The notes under the pieces were generated by a model. That model had not been told where the DNA came from. It did not search any database and was given only the letters and a program-made list of their open reading frames with translations. 64,000 nucleotides of DNA from Stagonosporopsis chrysanthemi (taxonomy: Eukaryota; Ascomycota; Dothideomycetes; Pleosporales; Didymellaceae), in the NCBI GenBank assembly GCA_022560025.1, contig JAFISE010000011.1, positions 62,001 to 126,000 on the forward strand, given 5' to 3'. Positions 10,852 through 22,852 of this stretch are shown piece after piece. The translations under genes and the position numbers were made by a program. How positions within the stretch are numbered: position 1 is the first letter of the stretch; the number at the start of each line of letters is the position of its first letter.

Positions 10852-12680
10852 TCAGAACATCTCGTCCAGCCCGCTCTCGTCCAAAACACTAGTCCCCCGC
10901 CGCCGCGCATCCTCCTCTTTCGTCTTCCCGCGAAATGTATCCTCGTAGCTCATCCTATACCCTTCGTCCTCGGTGACCAGTTGTTGTTCCGCCAACAGAC
11001 TGTCGTCCATGTCTGGCCCGTCACTGTCAGGTAAGCGCGGCACCGGCGTGCGGCCTGTGAGAATATCGTACAAGCTGTCGTCACTGTCGTCGCTGCCGTC
11101 CGGGGTGCCGAAGCGTAAAATGACATCTTTGCTGAAGGGCCAGCTGAAGACGTAGCCGGCCTGGTGGGCGAGCGTAAACGCGGGCTTTTTGTCGCCTGGA
11201 GTGCAGAGCCAGGACGTTGTCCATCTTGTTGGGAAGGCGCTGGCGGGTTTGGTGATATGTGAGGAGAGGTCGAGGATGGTGGGCGGAGGCGCGGAGGCAG
11301 AGGTCGAGGCAGATGTTGAGGCGGAAAGATTCGAGGCTTGGTAGAGGTAAAGTGTAGGTGAGTCGTGCGTTGTTTGGATAAGAAGGAGGGCAGGATTGTC
11401 GTGGTGCCATTGAAGTGTTTTGACAGGTGCGTATTGGATCAGGATCATGCGAGGCCGCAGACTTCGTAGATCCCAAATCCATACTGTGCTTGGTGTAGAG
11501 TCGTCTCTTGTTGCACATAACGTGCCGTCGCTATTGAAGGCAAGGAGGCTGATGCCCTGCTTCATGAGCCTCGTCTCATTCTTCTCGAGCGGTGCTTTTG
11601 GCGGCGTAACAGGCTGAGGTGTAATTGTGTACGTTCTGTCTCCATGCCCGTCGACCTGCTCAGAGTAAACTGGGGCACCGGGTACGTCGATACTGGCAGT
11701 GTGGTCCAGAAAGACCACAGGAGCAAATGTCCGCGTCGACAGAATGCGCACGCGTCGGTCCCAACCACCTACTGCCAGCCATTCTGTGCCGGGCACCCAT
11801 TCGACACTTTTGATACCCAGGCCTTCCACGCTCCATTCTCGCGCATCGCTCGAAGACTCCCGAGTGATCGTGCGATACAGATGCCCGTCGGCAGTGTAGA
11901 TGTACAGGTTATATCCTGTCGACGGCGCGTCCCAAACAGCAATCCAACGGCCATCACGACTCCACTTGAGCCCAACGGCATCGACAGTCGGCAGCTCAAC
12001 ACGATTGATAAGTGCATACGTGCACGGCGCAAGCAGCATCAGCACGTCCATACCCGATGTTCGACACAGCATAGCCATGGGCCCTGCTCTTCCGTGCTCG
12101 CCACCCGAAAGCCGGTACCCCCATCCTTTACTCTCTCGCCCTGGAAACTTCGGATCTCTAATCTCGATTGCCCTTGCGGTTCTGAGACACCACACTTTCG
12201 CACAAGCGCCAAAGTCGCTCCATGCGATGACTTCCTCTTCATTTGCGCCGAACTCAACGTACACGTTTCTGCCCATGCCGCCTGAGCCATTATCGATGAC
12301 TGCATGCCACTTGTCATCGCGCAAGTCGTAGACATGCGTCGTGTTGTCGTCGTAGATAAGTACGCGGTTCGAGATCGGTCGGGGTGGGCGCCGTGACGAC
12401 GTTGATGCAGAGTGGGCCGTGTGTGAGGGAGGGGTAGGCGAGGACCATGCAAGGCGAGCAGTCTTAATATCAATGGAGGGTGGCAGGCCGATGCTTCTCT
12501 GTATGTCGAAGGTTGTGAGGCATCGTATTTGCAGGCGGCCGTTCGCGAGGCATGCTGCGTGCGTTGCGCTCGGTGAAGTCACGGAAACAGATGTCGCTGT
12601 AGGATGTCAGCGCATATCCCTAAACTAGTTTGGATTAAAGCCATACCCTTGTAGAGCGATGAGATTTCCATGTCCTCCAT
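10852..12680 (-). CDS. wdr8: WRAP73/Wdr8-like WD-repeat protein
   Basis: A short first exon (12647–12680, encoding MEDMEISSLYK) is joined over a 50-bp intron (GTATGG…CTACAG) to a long second exon (10852–12596), giving 592 residues. WD-type segments are visible: NRVLIYDDNTTHVYDLRDDKW, VIAWSDFGACAKVWCLRTAR, AVGLKWSRDGRWIAVWDAP, VEWVPGTEWLAVGGWDRRVR, LLAFNSDGTLCATRDDSTPS followed by TVWIWDLR, and VKTLQWHHDNPALLLIQTT. Order and length match the WRAP73 (WDR8) family. In other fungi this protein acts at spindle pole bodies with Msd1/SSX2IP-type partners to anchor microtubules. Ser/Thr/Ala repeats (STSASTSASA) interrupt the last third. The C-terminus is acidic and charged. Family assignment is fairly firm, cellular role inferred. 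Confidence 0.82.
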
Positions 12681-13077
12681 CTTCGTGAGTTAACAAGGCC
12701 GTGTCCAGTGCAGAGATCATGGTGTTGACAGGCGTAAACAATGGCGAAGCTAGAATCTAGCCAATGAGCGCGCGAGGCGGTCCGACGGCCGTTCGTGTTA
12801 GATCAACACATGCGCATCAATGTTTTGAGTTCGAACTTTGTCATTGCTGCTATGCTTTGCTCAACCGTAGAAGCAGCGAGGGTATCGGTGTATGCACATC
12901 AAATCCTTCATCAAATCCAACGGGCGCTCGCTAAATAACGCAATCCTCCATGCGTCGACACTCCAATCCAGCAACAATGCCTGCAATCATTCCAGCGTCT
13001 CTACAAGTGTTGTAAACAGAGAAGGTAGAAAAGAGAAGGAGCCTACGTATTCCTAACTTTCGATCCGCAAATCTCTC
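12681..13077. other. Intergenic
   Basis: About 400 bp between the stop of the Gln-rich gene and the start of the Wdr8-like gene, both on the minus strand. I see no additional gene or repeat. Confidence 0.55.
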
Positions 13078-16000
13078 TCAGGTGCTATAAACAGGTGCTT
13101 TGATCAAGACGCTCTTACCTCTGATCTGTACAGTTACACCGACAGCCAAGCGTACACGCGGTGGGAGAGGCTCATCCTTTGGTCCGCTTGAGCTTCCGGG
13201 CGGTCCTGTGAGGCTTTGCTGGCTGCCCCCCTGGCCTAATGACGATTCGCGTTTACCAAGTGATGCCGGTGCAGTTGTCGGTTTCTTCGAGCCTCCTAGT
13301 CCACCGAAGAAGCCACGCTTCTTGTCCTCCTTCAAAGGCTGAGCGACTTGCTGGCTTTGTAAGTCCTGATCACCAGCGGATACGTTTTCTTCTATCTTGG
13401 AAGCTACGCTCTTCAATGACACGCGATCAGCTTCGTCCAGTTCGGCTATCGGGCTTGTCAAAGGTGGAATGCCAGACTCCATCTTCATGTGCTCTGAGAC
13501 AATGCTGTGACCTGGCGGGAAATACTCGATATGAACTTCTCTGCTTTCCAGCGGCAAATGCTGAGCAATGCTAACAGCCAGCTCGACAATCATTGGAACG
13601 CCGCCAGCAAGATCGGGCGGTGCTGGATCATTCAGATACATCTGTAGCGATGCGATGAGCTTCTCGTTGAGTGTTTCAGTCAGCTTCTGACGGTTCGCCT
13701 CCGCTTGAGGTGCTCTGAGTATATCCGCTAAGCCCTCAAGGGTTGCCAAGCGCCAGTTTATAACCTTCGCCGCTAGCGAGTCTTCGTCCTCTGTGGAGTG
13801 GCAAGGTGGTGCGAGTTTGCGAATGTTAAGATGAATCAACTGGAGCTGAGTAGAGAAGCCAGGTTCCAGGTCCGGGTGGAAGTACTTCTCAAAGATGTTC
13901 TCCACTAACCAATGAGAAATGAAGGCGCGACCGACTGCAGTCATTTCTTGCTTGCCTATCTCTACTGCAGTCTTGTTGACTACCATGTGCAGCCATGGCG
14001 GAATTGCTTTCCAGTCCTTCCGAATAGAGAAAGAGAGCTGCGCGATTAGTCCATCAAGTCTGTTGAAGCGAGTAGAGTACTCGCTGTCGTCCCATGATGT
14101 TCGTGATAAGGATAAACGTTGGTTGGCTAAAGTGTTCTGCAATTGGTGGACCTGCGTCTGCTGCTCGAAGAAATACCTTTTTACTTTCTGATACTTTTCG
14201 CCTGCTGTGAATAAGCCGATGATCCGTCTTTGCTGCACACGGAGACTTACGGAGAACTTCGTGGTCTTTCATCATCTTCTCAAGGTCCTCGTCGCTCAAG
14301 TCGCTAACAGCTGATCGTGGCGGGGGTGTTGCATGGCCCGTCTCTCCAATCGGTTTGTCACCTCGGTAGGGCTGGCCTTGTGAAGCTGTTGGTACGACAT
14401 TAGCACCGAATGTTGCGACGCCTGGCGACACAGGTGGCTGTCCTTGTGGCTGACCTTGTGTTGTAGGTTGCTGTAGAAGGGAGGACTCTCGCGATGAGGT
14501 TGCGGACTGCTGTTGACCTCCATCAGCCACCTTGCGTATCCTGCCATTGCTCTGACTGCTGGGTGCCATGTTGTCTTGGCTGTGAGTGTGGGCTGAAATT
14601 TTCGAAGTCGGTGAATCTGACAATTGAGACTGCTGGCTTTGCTGTTGATCGTAGGGTTGATACTGGTGCTGCAGCGGCGATGGTGGTGCTGGCTGTTGCT
14701 GAGAAGAAGGCGGACGCAGCTGTTGCGAGTGCTGCGTGTCAAGCGGCTGGCCCTGCTGGACTATCTGTGGCACGCCACGAGTCGCTTGAGGATGTTGCAA
14801 CTCAGGCTGGTGTAGTGATGTAGTTCGACCGGGGTGACCCTGTTGCTGGAGGGGTTCTTGCGTTTGCTGCGGCTGAGACTGAGGTGGGTGCGCAAACTGC
14901 TGCTGCGACGACTGTTGCTGCGACGACTGCTGCTGCTGCGGCTGCGGCTGCGGCTGTTGAAACTGGCTACCTTGAGGGTGACCGTCCTGTGGCGATTGGC
15001 CCTGCGCTTGCTGAGCAGCTTGTTGCTGCTGATACTGATAGTAATGGCGCTGCTGCTGTGTGAGATCCTGGCCGTGCTGATGAGCGTTTGCAGGTCGGGG
15101 GCTGGGTGCCGATTGCGGGGCAAAGACCTGGTATGTGTCTGAACTCTGAGGCTGTTGAGCGACCGACTGGTACTCCTGATACTGTTGTTGATTCGCCTGC
15201 TGCTGCGGTTGCTGCGGGCCCTGGTGTTGGTTGGGGCTGTAGTGCTCTGCCCCGCCCGGCTTTTGATAGCTACCTTCGGTGCTTACTCTGTCGAGTGGGG
15301 GCCGGTTGTACTGCCCCTGGTGCGAGTTGGCAGCGAATTGCTGTGGATGCTGCTGATACTGCAGGTCCTTTGGAGGTACCTCAGGTATGCTGGGGTCTTG
15401 CTGGAGGAAAGGGTCGAGACCTGGGCTGCCTTCGTCCTGCTCGACCGAGGTGGGCAGCTGTTGCTGGGAACCGTGCCGCTGATGGTGCTGCTGCTGCGAC
15501 GGGTTGTTCAGACGGGGTGCGTCTTGCGGCGGGTATTCCGGAGGGCGGCTCTCTCTGCCTCTGGTCGACTGGCGTCTTCCAATTGCGTTCTTGCTCGCCT
15601 GCTTCGCGGAGTCGTCGTCCTTGTGCCCGCCGGTCAGTCCAGCAGCGAGGCGGCTGAGTCGCGACTTTTTGGCCGGCTCTTGCGCGTACACGGGTACTGC
15701 CTGCTGTTGCGGACCTGGAAGAGCTTGGTCGAAGCCGAGCGGATGGTCTTGAGGGCCGGCTTGCTGCTGGTAGCCCTGCAGCTGGTCGTGCGAGCTCAGG
15801 CGGTGGCTCTGCGTGGTGCTCGTCGTGCGCTGGGGATACGGCTGCTGCTGCGGAGGCCTGTATTGTTGCTGCTGCTGCGCGACACCGAGCGGAGGCTGCT
15901 GCAACTGGGGCTGCTGGCCGAGCTGTGTCTGCTGCCCGTTGGGGTTCTGGAACTCGTTGTTCACTGTGCCAGCGCGTAGGGTCAGCCGCACGAGCTTCCA

Positions 16001-16121
16001 ACACTATTGGACCTGCAACCGCGCACTTACCAGAGGGAACAGGAGACGGTTGCCCAGACGTATGGTCGACAGACGTGTGCGACTTGTTCGACGACTTGAG
16101 CCACGAGGGTTTGGGCACCAT
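13078..16121 (-). CDS. Glutamine-rich protein with conserved C-terminal domain
   Basis: Three exons (16031–16121, 14251–15963, 13078–14201) give 975 residues. The first exon encodes MVPKPSWLKSSNKSHTSVD. Residues ~30–560 are extremely Gln/Pro-rich (runs such as SQQQSSQQQ), i.e. a disordered, prion-like region containing a basic patch (KKSRLSRLAAGLTGGHKDDD). A coiled-coil entry follows (SDLSDEDLEKMMKDHEVLRE, then KYQKVKRYFFEQQTQVHQLQ) and a helical folded domain (FNRLDGLIAQLSFSIRKDWK, VEIGKQEMTAVGRAFISHWL, EKYFHPDLEPG). The tail is Gly/Ser/Pro-rich and ends VRGKS-like sheet residues. Homologues exist widely in Pezizomycotina but I know no experimentally named function. Intron 2 ends in CAGCAG, a tandem acceptor; the distal one gives LREKYQ, the proximal LPGEKYQ. 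Confidence 0.8.
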
Positions 16122-17341
16122 GTTTTGGCGGTGGGCTTGGAGCTATGCCGCGAAGCTGCACGATGGGGAGATGCGGGGCGAAGTGACGAACTCCGCTAAG
16201 AATAACAAGGCGATCAGCGGACACTGGTGCAGTAGGCTCCAATGCAAGAGGCACGTCTATACGAACATGTGAGACATTGTTGTTAGGTGGACGCACGCAG
16301 CGCATTGCTCAAGCCAGAGATCAAGCTTCATTAGCCAGCAGCCGCGCCTGCAGACATTCCAGCGAATGGAGCGATGCGTCCCATAACATGCTGTGAGCGC
16401 GAGCTAGACATACCCGCTAGCTACCGGTGGCACTCGCTGACAGTGCGCGGCGGTGGCAGTGCTTGGGAACTACCAGAGGATCATGCAGGAGTTATATTGC
16501 TCAACCACGCCTCAACCTGGACTAATCCACTCCTCAGCTCATCTCCAGCCCCCAAGTTGGAAAATCACAGAGCAAGAACATGACAGACTAGCCAGAGAAG
16601 GATGCGGACACGATGCCCTCGATCCAATTCTAAGGCGCACCAAAAGGTACGACGTATCTGCGGGTACTTTGTACTAGGTACCGCCGTCGGTGCTCGTTAG
16701 TGTACAGTAGACAGCTCAGCCCTGTGGCATGGCCCTGGCTCTCAAAAATCATGGATCCTGGTTTGCCCTGGGCTTCATCGCCGTGTACTTTGGCACGCGA
16801 TCTTGGAGCAGAGCTCGATAGTGAGGCTGGAAATTGGGTGGCATGTTTTCAAAGCTGCACGACAGCAAGCTGTACGCAACACTATATTTAGTTCGCTTCC
16901 TACAGCTGACGTACAGGGCCCCCCTGTCGCTGCTTCTTCGTTGCGACGCACACCACCATCACGATATGCATTGGAACTTCTCGGGGATTACCAAGCTACA
17001 ATAGAGAAGACATTGCGGGTGTGCAAAGCCAGTACATTTGCTTAAAACATTGGTCGGAGTAACAAGCAATAGATCAGACACGTGATAGAATTCGTCAGCC
17101 GTTGCGATTAGATGAGGAGTGTCCTTGAACCGCATCGGTGGTAAGCCTCCACACGTATGATCTGAGATATACATATGCAGGACGCGAGAAAGTACGAAGA
17201 ACCAGCGAGTCCCAGCTTGCTTCACGTGACCAGAGGGTCGGTGGATTGAAACACCGACGCTAGCTTTGTGATGGATCATCATCATCCTGTGTGTTGCGCG
17301 GTAGCTGCCCCAGCTCCACGACAGGAGGCCAATTGACCAAG
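16122..17341. other. Intergenic, divergent promoter region
   Basis: 1.2 kb between the divergent Gln-rich gene (minus) and MSS51-like gene (plus). No frame here looks coding. The first 150 bp probably hold the Gln-rich gene leader. No repeat or transposon signature was noticed. Confidence 0.5.
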
Positions 17342-18937
17342 ATGAGGCCCTCTTACACCTGCACGCGGTGCTTATCCGCTTTCAAGAGCTCGCGCACGCA
17401 GCTGCGAGCTGCGCAGGTGTTTCGACCTTTCGCCCACAACATCTCATCGCAACGAAATCATTCCACCAAAAGTCCGGCACAACCGAAACTGGCGTCCCCT
17501 CGAAGAGCGCTCTCGACTACGCCCAATCGCAACTTCGACAAGCCGTTCGAACCGTATGATTACATCGACCCTGAGGGCATCAAGCGAACGCTTGTCTTAA
17601 CCGAAGACAACCTCTTCAATTCATTCACGAACTCGCCCATACCGCAAATCCGCAAGAGAGCGGCTTTTATGCGTCAGCATGCATACTGCCCGCATCCTGA
17701 CCACAAGCCTACTCGCGCTGCAAAGAACGATATGGATCTCGAGGCTCGCAAGTCCTCTGAAACAGGTTCTCCGCCAGCCCACGTCGACTTTGAATGTCCA
17801 GACTGCGGGATACCGGTCTACTGCTGCGAGGAACATTGGGCGGATGATTATGAGGCGCATTTGGAGGTCTGCGACGTGTTGCGTCAGTCAAATGAGGACG
17901 ATCACGACTTGCGCAGTGGCAGGTTCTTCAAAGAGTTTCAGTTCGCCGAACCGCAGATGGAGGAGATTCTGGTGAACATGACGAGTTGGGACACATACCT
18001 GTACACGCGAGACTTTGATGCTCTCAACAAGGACCGTGAGATGCGACAAGCTACGAAGCTTCTCACCTACCCCATGACTATTGCCAGTGTCATCAACGAA
18101 TTGAGTCCATACAACATCCGCAAGGGTGGGAGAATGACGCCCGAGGGACTCAAGAGCTTCAGCGGTGGGTTTTGATGTATATATATGCATGATAAACCAC
18201 AGCACACTGACACTTCCATAGCTCTACGACACACCCTCCATCCGCCCAGAAACGGTGGCGGCGATACTTGGAAGAATGCCAAGGTCGCTCCCCCCTCAGT
18301 CCGCCTCTTCATCCTCGGTGCCCGCGCCGAGTCCTCCCTGCCCAGGGAGACCTGGATGCAACTCGCCTACCTCTTCCACCGCGTGCAATTCTCTCTGCAC
18401 TTCATCGGCCCCGAAGCAATGGCCAACCGCGAGAAAGAACTGCCGCTGCCCGAGCGCACCCCACTCAACCCTTTCGGTGCCGTAATCGAAGACCGCATCT
18501 CCAACGCCATGAAGATCAGCACCTTCGTCGAGCACTACCACAACATCCACAAGACGGGCTACTTCTACCCTTACGACCCCTACTTCGACTGCTTCGTCGT
18601 CTTCCACCCCGGCTTCGGCAACGCCGCCTCAATGCACGAGTGGGAGGAAACCCTCCCACTGCTGCTCGAGACCAAGGTTCCCATCATCGCCACAGGCTAC
18701 TCACCCTGGGACGTGCAGCAGGACGTCGACCACCTGATCAGGCGGCACGGCAATGAAATGGACATGCTGCTCCAGCCGGGAGAAAACCTGTTCAGGAGTC
18801 TCAGGTGGGATCTGAATGATCTGGACCCGCACGATGTTACCTGCAGTAACTGGGGTGTGTATGCATTCCGTGGTAAGCGGTATGAGACGGCAAAGAAAGA
18901 GGAGGAGGAGGAGGTGCATAGTGAGAGGACGGCGTAG
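17342..18937 (+). CDS. MSS51: MSS51-like mitochondrial zinc-finger protein
   Basis: Exons 17342–18164 and 18222–18937 (57-bp intron GTGGGT…CCATAG) give 512 residues. The N-terminus is Arg/Ser/Thr-rich with few acidic residues, consistent with a mitochondrial presequence ending near ALSTTPNRNF. A zinc-binding module spans roughly residues 120–185: CPHPDH, then CPDCGIPVYCCEEHWADDYE and a final EVCDVL, the Mss51-type MYND-like finger. The C-terminal half carries FFKEFQF, TYPMTIASVINELSP, VRLFILGARAESSLP, FHPGFGNAASMHEWEETLP and PIIATGYSPWDVQQD, all typical of fungal MSS51 proteins. In yeast Mss51 activates COX1 translation and links it to complex IV assembly in the matrix. The tail is highly charged (KKEEEEEVHSERTA). 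Confidence 0.9.
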
Positions 18938-19532
18938 ATGGGCGGTTGTAGACTAGCTGTGTAGTAGCATGTAGGAACATGTACAATATTGTGTATACTC
19001 TCGAAAATCCGCTTCGTTGCTGCATGTGCAGCTTACACTTATTCACGCGCTGACGCGTTGATGCTCCCATGTGGCGCGTGCAGATTCTCGACGGATACTC
19101 CAATGTCACCAGATGTGGGGTGTGATGTTCGCAGTACAACACGGCTTAGTCTGATCAGCCATTGCCTTTCTGTAAGCTCGGCGGTGGGACAGTGTAAGAG
19201 CTGGGTGACAACAGGACTGAGAGCCGATTCATGGATAAGTTGAGAAGCCGTGTATGTGTTCATGTCTGACAATGACAATGAAAACGAAAATGACAATGAT
19301 AAACTATTTATGGCCTTGTCAAGTCGAACGAGCAGTAAGAAAAGCAGCCCAGCAAAACCCAAACTCCCAGCGCTTAAAATGCTCGCTCAAATGCAGCAAT
19401 GTAATGCGGCGCTTAAATGCCCTATGTGGGCCGTTCGTAAAGATCGTTGAAAGTCATATGCGCGGGACCAGAAACCCTATTGAGCCAGCTCAGCGCCCTC
19501 GCTCTCGAAGTCCCTCTACAGGAGGCAGTGCT
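18938..19532. other. Intergenic, convergent 3' ends
   Basis: About 600 bp between convergent stops. Near 19260–19310 there is a small run of gacaatga/aaaatgacaatg-type near-repeats. No gene is supported. Confidence 0.5.
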
Positions 19533-21935
19533 CTACTCATCCCTGACGCTGCACGTCTCACTCATCGCGTCCTCGATGGGGCAAACCTCCATCTCATCAT
19601 CCGACTCGACAGCGACGCTATTCGAGTCCGCATCCGCCATACTCTCTGTGTCGGACGCCGAGTCCTCCGCCTGCGGGGACACGGGATCCTCCATGACGAC
19701 TGCGTCTGGGTGTACGGTGTCCTGGTGTACGGCGCCGAGCAGCTCGGAGGTGTGCTGGAACAGGCTCAGGTCGATGTTTGCGGGCTCGGTGAGGTCCTCG
19801 GCTACGGGCGACTCAGCAACCACGGTTTCTTCAGCGTCGGCTTCCGAGGTCTCGGAGTCCCGGCGGAGGGGCTCGTCAGGGACTGTGGAGGAGCGTTCGA
19901 AGAGGGGTGCTTCGTGAGCGTCTGCGACGACGTCTGCTTCTGTGGGGAGGGAGGTGGGGAGGGTTGATGCCGTGAGGGAGGAGTAGTACGAGGCTGTGGG
20001 GAAGACGCTGCTCGCCATCTGGATCTCAGTGACTGTGAGGGTCGAGAATGCTGTGGTTGTGGCAGTCACTGCAGACGCGGTGTATACTGACACTGAGGGC
20101 ACGTCGCTGATCAGAGGCGTGGTGGGTTGGTGGCTGCCCATGCTCATCGACATGAAGCCGACCGCGGCGGTCAGCAGAAGGATCGCCCAGTTCTTGGGGT
20201 CTGCCAACTGGACCAGGATGTAGTTCTTCAGCAGCGTGCTGAGCGGGATTTGGGCGGCGTGAGGTCGGCTTGAGGTGTACCCGCGACGGCCACGAGACAC
20301 GCTGCGCATGTCGATGTCGTATGTCGATGCGCGGGAGCGCGAGGACGCGACTGACGGTGGCGGCAGCGGTGACTGAGGGCAAGAAGCGTACTGGTATTGC
20401 CTCAGAGCATCTTCCATGGCGCGGAAACGCTCAGCAACAGAGTTCGATTCCATCATCGCCTGTGATTCGAGCTCAAAGCGTATTGCCTCCTTGGCCTCCT
20501 CGATTTTTTCTTCTAGGGTCTCCTCGAACTTTGCCTTTTCTGCAGCTTGCTCCTCAATACTTCGTTGAAGAGCGACCGTGGCGGTCTGGAGACTCTTCTG
20601 AATATCATCCTCCTCCTGCCTCTTCTTCGCCACAGCCTCAGCCGCCAGCTTCTGTTGCCGAACAGCATCTTCTTGAATCTTGCGCTGAAGCTCGGCGTTG
20701 TATGCGGCTTTGCGCTTGTCTGCTTCTTGCTCCTCGATGACTCGCTTTTCAAGAGTCTTACGAACGTCCTCAGGAATCCAGGGCATGATCTCGACGTCAC
20801 AGCGCTCCATCTCGGTCCAGGCTGCTGTCCAAGCTTCGGAGCGCATGAGGCCATTGGCGGCGTAGATCCTGATGTCGAATCGTCGTGTGCCAGCGCCGAC
20901 CCCTTGACCTGGCCTCTTGAGCTCGCGATGGCAGTCAAGACACATGACCGAGTCCCGCCTGGCGTGCATACGGTCGTGGTCGTCGGACATGGTGCCTCCA
21001 CTCATTCGGCTGATACCATCCTCAGCACCAATCGCGGAGTCATCGTCTTGGTTGTTCTCTGTGTCGTCATCGGGTGATACGAAATGGCCACATTTGAGCA
21101 AACGCGGTGTTTTCAGCTCCAAGCTCTCCAATATGCGTTCTTCAAGTAGTTCGTACTCATCCCTGGGATGTGGAATGAGCAGACCTCGACGCATGAGGAT
21201 GATGTCCTGGAGCTTTTCTTCGAGCAGTCTGAAGTTCTCCGCCAGCCATTCAGGCATGACTCTTGCCATGAGATCGTGAGAGAACGGCAGCTGCATGGGC
21301 AGAATTGTGACATGAAGCAACACAAGGGGTGCTTGCTGTGGTGTTGGTGTGGGCTTAGGACTGTGATGGCTTCTGATGCTTCCCCTGCGGGAGCCAGAGT
21401 GTCTTGACACGGGTGTCTCCGACCTTCCGGTCCTGATCGGTGTTGTAAGGCCGTATGCGCTCTTCATTCGCTCCCGGTTGCTCTCGTAGTTCGACATTGG
21501 TAGTGGAGATGACATTTGCATCGCGCGTACCGACTCGGGGTTTCGAAATCGCGGTCGTTCCTTTCGTGGAGTGTATCTTGTGTCGATGGCTGGGTTGCCG
21601 GAAGAGGCAGGTTGGGATAAGATGGAGCCAGTCTCGGATGGCATAGCGGATACGAAACTGTAGTGCGTTGTGGCAGACTGACGTCGTGAATGCCCTTTGC
21701 GAGATGTGTATGAGCTCTGGTATGGCTGTAGTAGCTGATTTCCAAATTCACGCTCATCGCGTTCGCTCTCCATGTTAGATGTGTCGTCGCCATTCATGGA
21801 CATAGCAAGATCAGAGTTGAATGAGGTATCGCCCTCAAACATGGCGCCAGGCGACAATGGTTCACTGTATTCCCGATCCTCGTGGATGGCAAAAGAAGTG
21901 ACACCTTGGTCTCGTAGCTCGTCAAGTGTCGTCAT
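19533..21935 (-). CDS. Coiled-coil single-span membrane protein, function unknown
   Basis: A single open frame of 800 residues from the ATG at 21935 (MTTLDELRDQGVTSFA); an in-frame ATG at 22004 would add 23 residues but lacks the conserved look. The order is: a disordered Ser/Arg-rich N-terminus; a folded part (PLVLLHVTILPMQLPFS, MPEWLAENFRLLEEKL); a Cys pair (VMCLDCHREL); DIRIYAANGLMRSEAWTAAW; a ~130-residue coiled coil (EKRVIEEQEADKRKAAYNAE onward); a basic stretch; one hydrophobic span (NWAILLLTAAVGFMSMSMG) near residue 610; and a long acidic, Ser/Thr/Val-rich tail. Homologues in ascomycete genomes often carry the automated name 'pathway-specific nitrogen regulator', which I do not trust because no DNA-binding domain is visible. 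Topology suggests an ER, nuclear-envelope or plasma-membrane protein. Confidence 0.75.
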   Translation of the reverse strand: MTTLDELRDQGVTSFAIHEDREYSEPLSPGAMFEGDTSFNSDLAMSMNGDDTSNMESERDEREFGNQLLQPYQSSYTSRKGHSRRQSATTHYSFVSAMPSETGSILSQPASSGNPAIDTRYTPRKERPRFRNPESVRAMQMSSPLPMSNYESNRERMKSAYGLTTPIRTGRSETPVSRHSGSRRGSIRSHHSPKPTPTPQQAPLVLLHVTILPMQLPFSHDLMARVMPEWLAENFRLLEEKLQDIILMRRGLLIPHPRDEYELLEERILESLELKTPRLLKCGHFVSPDDDTENNQDDDSAIGAEDGISRMSGGTMSDDHDRMHARRDSVMCLDCHRELKRPGQGVGAGTRRFDIRIYAANGLMRSEAWTAAWTEMERCDVEIMPWIPEDVRKTLEKRVIEEQEADKRKAAYNAELQRKIQEDAVRQQKLAAEAVAKKRQEEDDIQKSLQTATVALQRSIEEQAAEKAKFEETLEEKIEEAKEAIRFELESQAMMESNSVAERFRAMEDALRQYQYASCPQSPLPPPSVASSRSRASTYDIDMRSVSRGRRGYTSSRPHAAQIPLSTLLKNYILVQLADPKNWAILLLTAAVGFMSMSMGSHQPTTPLISDVPSVSVYTASAVTATTTAFSTLTVTEIQMASSVFPTASYYSSLTASTLPTSLPTEADVVADAHEAPLFERSSTVPDEPLRRDSETSEADAEETVVAESPVAEDLTEPANIDLSLFQHTSELLGAVHQDTVHPDAVVMEDPVSPQAEDSASDTESMADADSNSVAVESDDEMEVCPIEDAMSETCSVRDE

Positions 21936-22852
21936 AATCGAAGAAGTTGCCTGTCCGTTCTGTTGTGCGACAGCATATGTATGTATGCAGCAAGCGGGTG
22001 TCACTCAGGGTTCAATGAACGTTCAAGAAATGTGGAATCGATCAGGGATACTGGCTGCCACTGTTTGGGCGAACCGCGGGACATCTATGCGCTGGCTGGG
22101 AAGCACAGAGCACAGAGCACAGAGCATGCCAGCCTCTTCAATTCAGCGGTGTAAACAGCGTTGTTGGGTAACCCGAATGGGAACGCTAGCGTGACTAGCT
22201 GCCGCGGATCTGGCCCAAGACCGTCAAACCATCCCTGCCATAGCTAGTACCTGGCCTACTGGCTGCACTCCTTCGAACAACTCACACTCACCGTCCTGTC
22301 GGCCAAAAGAGAAAAGTGGCACCACGGCATCGAGAACGCTCTCCCCGAGCGTCTAAGGGCTTAGTGACGATCAGTTCTGCGAGAATTCCGAAACGTGGCG
22401 GTGAAACATCCCTCCGCTTGTGACCCTTCAGAGCCTGAAGACGAGGCTCCTTGGCTCTTATACTGTCAAAGATTGACTTCCAGTAACATGCGGTGACAGC
22501 GCACCTCTGCACGAAAGTGGGGCCTGGACTTGTCAGATCGGGACGAACCGAGCAAGCTGCCGACGTCTCATACCACACATTGCGATTGCTGTTTGCTCTG
22601 CTTGAAAATTTTGATTCGTGGGTAACAGAACGTACGATTAAACTGCAGTGATGGACTTTATGACATATCTGTTTGAGCTTCATCGACGTTACAGACTTGC
22701 GTGGAATGAGTTGCATGTCTTAACTGGACAATGGTTGTACAGTTTTTTCAGTCTTCATTACTACAAGCATATTTATCAAATACAAAACGCTACCGAACAG
22801 AACGCTACATTCAAGAAAAAAAAAATCGAGGCAGTGGAGTGCATTCGCACCT
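21936..22852. other. Intergenic
   Basis: About 900 bp between the stop of the orphan Cys/His gene and the coiled-coil membrane protein gene, both minus. It includes a triplicated 'cacagag' motif at about 22105–22125 and an A-run at ~22815. No gene is supported. Confidence 0.5.

Noticed and set aside
15155..15979. Leu-rich plus-strand frame that looks like a membrane protein
   Set aside because: The CAG-rich Gln tract of the minus-strand gene read in reverse gives CTG (Leu) codons, so the hydrophobicity is an artefact.
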